Positions 26,801-28,662 of a DNA stretch of 28,662 nucleotides are shown here, piece by piece (within the stretch, counting starts at the first letter, position 1; every line of letters begins with the position of its first letter). The position numbers and the translations under genes are program-made. The notes under the pieces were generated by a model. The model made no database searches, was not told where the DNA came from, and saw nothing but the letters and a program-made list of their open reading frames with translations. This stretch comes from Bacteroidota bacterium (lineage in GTDB: Bacteria > Bacteroidota > Bacteroidia > Cytophagales > Cyclobacteriaceae), in contig JAEZEH010000087.1 of NCBI GenBank assembly GCA_023417785.1, positions 1 to 28,662 on the forward strand, in the 5' to 3' direction.

Positions 26801-28662
26801 CCGGAGAAATTTGCTGCCGGGGTAAAGGTAACCAGGCCAGTTGCGTCAACTGCATAAGTCCCTTGTGGAGTCGTCCGGGTATTCTGAATTCCGGCAACGG
26901 AAACGTTCAGGTCTACGGTAGCCGGATCAATACCGGAGTCGTCGGTGTCATTGCCCACCACATTGATACTCACGGGTACATCTTCATCGGTGTTAGCCAG
27001 ATCGGGATTTGCTACCGGTTTTTGATTTACCGCATTTACAGTAATCGTAATGGTTGCGGCGTTGGAAGTCAACCCTTCATTGTCATTAACGGTATAATTG
27101 ATAACCACCATTCCGAAATAGTCAGTTGCCGGCAGGAACGTAACAATTCCTGAAGCATTGACGGAGAATGTGCCTTCGGTTAACGTGAGTGTATTCTGGA
27201 TACCGCCAGTGGCCGGATCGAGGTCAACTGAAGCGGGATTTATTGCGTTGTCATCGGTATCGTTCGAGATTACATTCAGTGCTACGGATTGATTCTCGTC
27301 GGTAGCGACAGCATCATTGACGGCAACGGGAGCATCATTTATTACAGCCACGTTGACTGAGATGGACGCATTATTCGAAACCAGTCCCAGGTTGTCGCGC
27401 ACGTTATACTGAATCACGGCATTGCCGGAGTAATTCTCTGCGGGTGTGAAGGTCAAAAGCCCTGAACCGTCAACGGAGTATGAGCCGTTGCCGGTGGTGC
27501 GGGTATTCTGAATTCCGGCTTCCGAAATATTAAGGTCTATCGTCGCGTTGTCGATTGTACCGTCAACGTCTGTATCATTTGCTGTGATATTAAAACTCAC
27601 TGGAGTGTCTTCGGTCGTATTGCCTGCATCGGGAACGGCTACCGGAGCATCATTCACTTCGGCAATGGTGACCGAAACGGTGGCCGGGCTTGAGACCAAT
27701 CCCTGATCATCTTCCACGGTATACGTGAACGAGAAACTACCATTATAGTTTGCCAGCGGCGTATACGAAATCACACCCGAGGCATTGACTGTAATAGTGC
27801 CCCCATCGACGGCGAGCGTAGTTTCCTGACCGACCGTACCTGGATCGAGATCTACTGAAGCAACGTCGAGCTGGTTATCGTCGGTATCATTCACGAGAAG
27901 ATCAAAAGTGAATGCGGTGTCTTCAGTTCCGTTGATATTATCATTGGTAGCCACGGGAGGCTGATTTCCAGCAGTTACCGTAATCTCGATTTGAGCGACG
28001 TTTGATACGGCTCCTTCATTATCGTTAATGGTATAGGTAAGGGTCAAAACGCCGACAAACCCGGCGTTGGGCGTAAGCGTAAACAGTCCGGCATCGTCAA
28101 CTACGGCTGTACCATTGGCATGACTGAATGAATTCTGCCGTCCTGGCGTTGCTGGATCCAGGTCCACTGAAGCCGGGTCTACGGTACCGTCAGAATCTGT
28201 GTCATTGGCAACTATATCAAAACTCACGGGGGTTCCTTCGCCGGTGCTTCCCGCATCATTTGCGGCTGTGGGCGGGGCGTTCACTGCAGTAATGGTCACA
28301 GTCACCGTAGCTACATTGGATGTGCTGCCCTCATCGTCATTTACCGTATAGCTGAAAACAGCTTCACCCGAGTAGCCCGCGGTCGGTGTAAACGTAACTA
28401 CGCCGGAAGCATTTACAGCCGCGCTTCCGCCAGTCACGGCAACGGTACCTTGTGGACCTGCCGTCCCGGGATCAAGGTCAACCGTGGTGGGATCGATCGT
28501 GCCGTCGTCAGTGTCGTTGGCAAGAATGGATATGGATACCTGGGTGTTTTCGTCTGTCGTCGCTGCATCATCAGCGGCCACGGGCGCTGCATTCACCGCG
28601 TTGATGGTGACGGTCACGGTCGCGACATTGGACGTGCTTCCCTCGTCGTCGTTTACGGTATA
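23866..28662 (-). CDS. Giant tandem-repeat surface adhesin with T9SS type B sorting domain (5' end outside window)
   Basis: At least 1598 codons; the frame stays open to the right edge, so the N-terminus and signal peptide are missing. The visible part starts with the end of one repeat, then ten full Ig/cadherin-like repeats of 103-106 residues. Each has PVAxxD, NDTD (probable calcium site), VDL, VTFTP and YTVxDNxG landmarks. Then come a non-repeat Ig-like domain, a putative-Ig (PAWATIT... GTPPADAT) domain, another cadherin-like domain (AEDTPLSIGADQF) and a linker. The last ~95 residues are a CHU_C/type B sorting domain (PQIFTPDGNGMNDVW... VFDQRG... GTYFYVIDM... GSVTILRDE). The protein should be exported by the type IX system and held on the surface by the PorP/SprF partner. 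A role in adhesion or gliding is inferred. Confidence 0.92.
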   Translation of the reverse strand, partial: YTVNDDEGSTSNVATVTVTINAVNAAPVAADDAATTDENTQVSISILANDTDDGTIDPTTVDLDPGTAGPQGTVAVTGGSAAVNASGVVTFTPTAGYSGEAVFSYTVNDDEGSTSNVATVTVTITAVNAPPTAANDAGSTGEGTPVSFDIVANDTDSDGTVDPASVDLDPATPGRQNSFSHANGTAVVDDAGLFTLTPNAGFVGVLTLTYTINDNEGAVSNVAQIEITVTAGNQPPVATNDNINGTEDTAFTFDLLVNDTDDNQLDVASVDLDPGTVGQETTLAVDGGTITVNASGVISYTPLANYNGSFSFTYTVEDDQGLVSSPATVSVTIAEVNDAPVAVPDAGNTTEDTPVSFNITANDTDVDGTIDNATIDLNISEAGIQNTRTTGNGSYSVDGSGLLTFTPAENYSGNAVIQYNVRDNLGLVSNNASISVNVAVINDAPVAVNDAVATDENQSVALNVISNDTDDNAINPASVDLDPATGGIQNTLTLTEGTFSVNASGIVTFLPATDYFGMVVINYTVNDNEGLTSNAATITITVNAVNQKPVANPDLANTDEDVPVSINVVGNDTDDSGIDPATVDLNVSVAGIQNTRTTPQGTYAVDATGLVTFTPAANFSGTATIQYSVRDNEGMTSDPASLTIEVAGINDKPVAVNDAITINEDNNAVINVIANDTDADGSIVASSVDLDVSAPGIQSSITVAEGSFTVASGVVTFVPLTNFFGTVTLSYTVNDNEGATSDPATITITVNAVNDPPVANNDIANTPQNVPVTINILSNDLDVDGTINPVTVDLLPSTPVVADKTRTVASGTYSVDAAGIITFTPVAAFSGTSSITYTVKDNLGATSNIATISVLVDFVNNPPLANPDAATTEEDTPVTINILSNDTDDGTLVPATVDLNTSLEGIQTTRTTPEGTFSVSSGNVTFTPTLNFYGTATNEYTVEDNIGVKSNPAIITITVTPVNDAPVANDDHATTSEDVPVVINVIANDTDVDGTINPTSVDLQPDTDAIDATRTVDQGTFTANPTTGAVTFTPAENVFEVATITYNVRDNSGAKSNNATITVNIANVNDPPTFNEIPNQRILRNSETKTVSITGISPGPQESEQVLLSAVSANTTLIPHPVITYDGFASTASLTYKPQLNQSGSAEITVKAVDAGLNEFTRTFTIEIVDVSITSTPPAIAVAGEVYEYNITTTDITETLEIIAFQKPAWATITSTGKNQAVLTGTPPADATHTTVTIQLKDGNNVVDQQDFVLTINQRPIATAFGVETAEDTPLSIGADQFILSYSDPDNHPLYEISITSLPRHGTLTLGSNAVPVDQRITVAELSGLVYAPAADYAGSDTLYFKVHDQYSASAESSYVHLTITPVNDPPRITFLESQPLEVDIGREVPYALSSGFEVEDPEDDDIVSAEIGFRRPNFNSLHDLLTFENTSRIKGVYDDALGVLTLTGAASAAEYQEAIRSVTYTFANLEDIMLDPRTVYILLNDASSASESREREIRLVFTFVDLKIPQIFTPDGNGMNDVWPFLSEDGLEPWNEATIRVFDQRGSLVFETQGFSSPWDGKKDGAYVPKGTYFYVIDMQYGKISYTGSVTILRDER
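25462..28662 (-). repeat. Tandem array of ~315-nt repeats encoding Ig/cadherin-like domains
   Basis: Ten complete units (103-106 codons each, starting near 28596, 28284, 27969, 27657, 27342, 27030, 26718, 26406, 26088 and 25779) plus a partial unit at the right edge. Units have diverged in DNA but keep shared landmarks. From the fourth unit on, two subtypes alternate, giving a two-domain period of ~630 nt. Confidence 0.9.

Noticed and set aside
26252..26857. 201-codon plus-strand ORF opposite the adhesin repeats
   Set aside because: It is an antisense shadow created by the repeated composition of the adhesin; its internal repeats mirror those of the true gene.
25462..28662. Regular repeats considered as a CRISPR or non-coding repeat array
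   Set aside because: The units are ~315 nt, in frame, diverged and coding; no short identical repeats with unique spacers exist.

Overview
The window comes from a member of the Bacteroidota, most likely the Cytophagales or a close relative. Three things support this: a type A type IX secretion (T9SS) sorting domain on the first gene, a type B (gliding-motility, CHU_C-like) sorting domain on a giant repeat protein, and a PorP/SprF-family protein encoded beside that protein. Assignment below phylum is inference. No tRNA, rRNA, CRISPR array, insertion sequence or phage gene was seen.

Layout. (1) 38-4168, plus strand: a large secreted multidomain esterase with its own terminator, then a membrane-anchored SGNH hydrolase. 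(2) 4255-12940, minus strand: a surface-polysaccharide cluster. In order of transcription it encodes a Wzx-type flippase, a GT-B glycosyltransferase, a 50-residue one-helix membrane protein, an O-antigen ligase/polymerase-like protein, a half-length TolC-like outer-membrane protein, two polytopic membrane proteins (at least one GT-C-like) and a DprE2-like short-chain reductase. (3) 13112-14608, plus strand: a sulfotransferase and an unknown anchored protein, placed between Wzx and the Wzc-like gene. (4) 14684-16900, minus strand: a Wzc-like co-polymerase whose kinase domain has lost key residues. (5) 16901-17722: a gene-poor divergent region. (6) 17723-21634, plus strand: a five-gene operon encoding a carbamoyltransferase, a DUF5989-like small membrane protein, an SxtJ-like membrane protein, a UbiA-type polyprenyl-phosphate phosphoribosyltransferase and a HAD phosphatase. 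(7) 21642 to the right edge, minus strand: an operon encoding a giant tandem-repeat surface protein (cut by the window edge), its PorP/SprF partner and a PD40/OmpA-like protein.

Working together (inference). Regions 2-6 read as one factory for a surface glycan. The UbiA enzyme and HAD phosphatase would make polyprenyl-phosphoryl-ribose. The DprE2-like reductase would catalyse the last step of its epimerisation to the arabinose form. GT-C-like enzymes could use that lipid-linked pentose as donor. Wzx, the ligase/polymerase-like protein, the Wzc-like protein and possibly the TolC-like protein would flip, polymerise and export the product. The sulfotransferase and carbamoyltransferase would decorate it. 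DprE1, a priming sugar transferase and a Wza-type export protein are not in the window. Region 7 is a separate cell-surface adhesin cassette that depends on the type IX secretion system.
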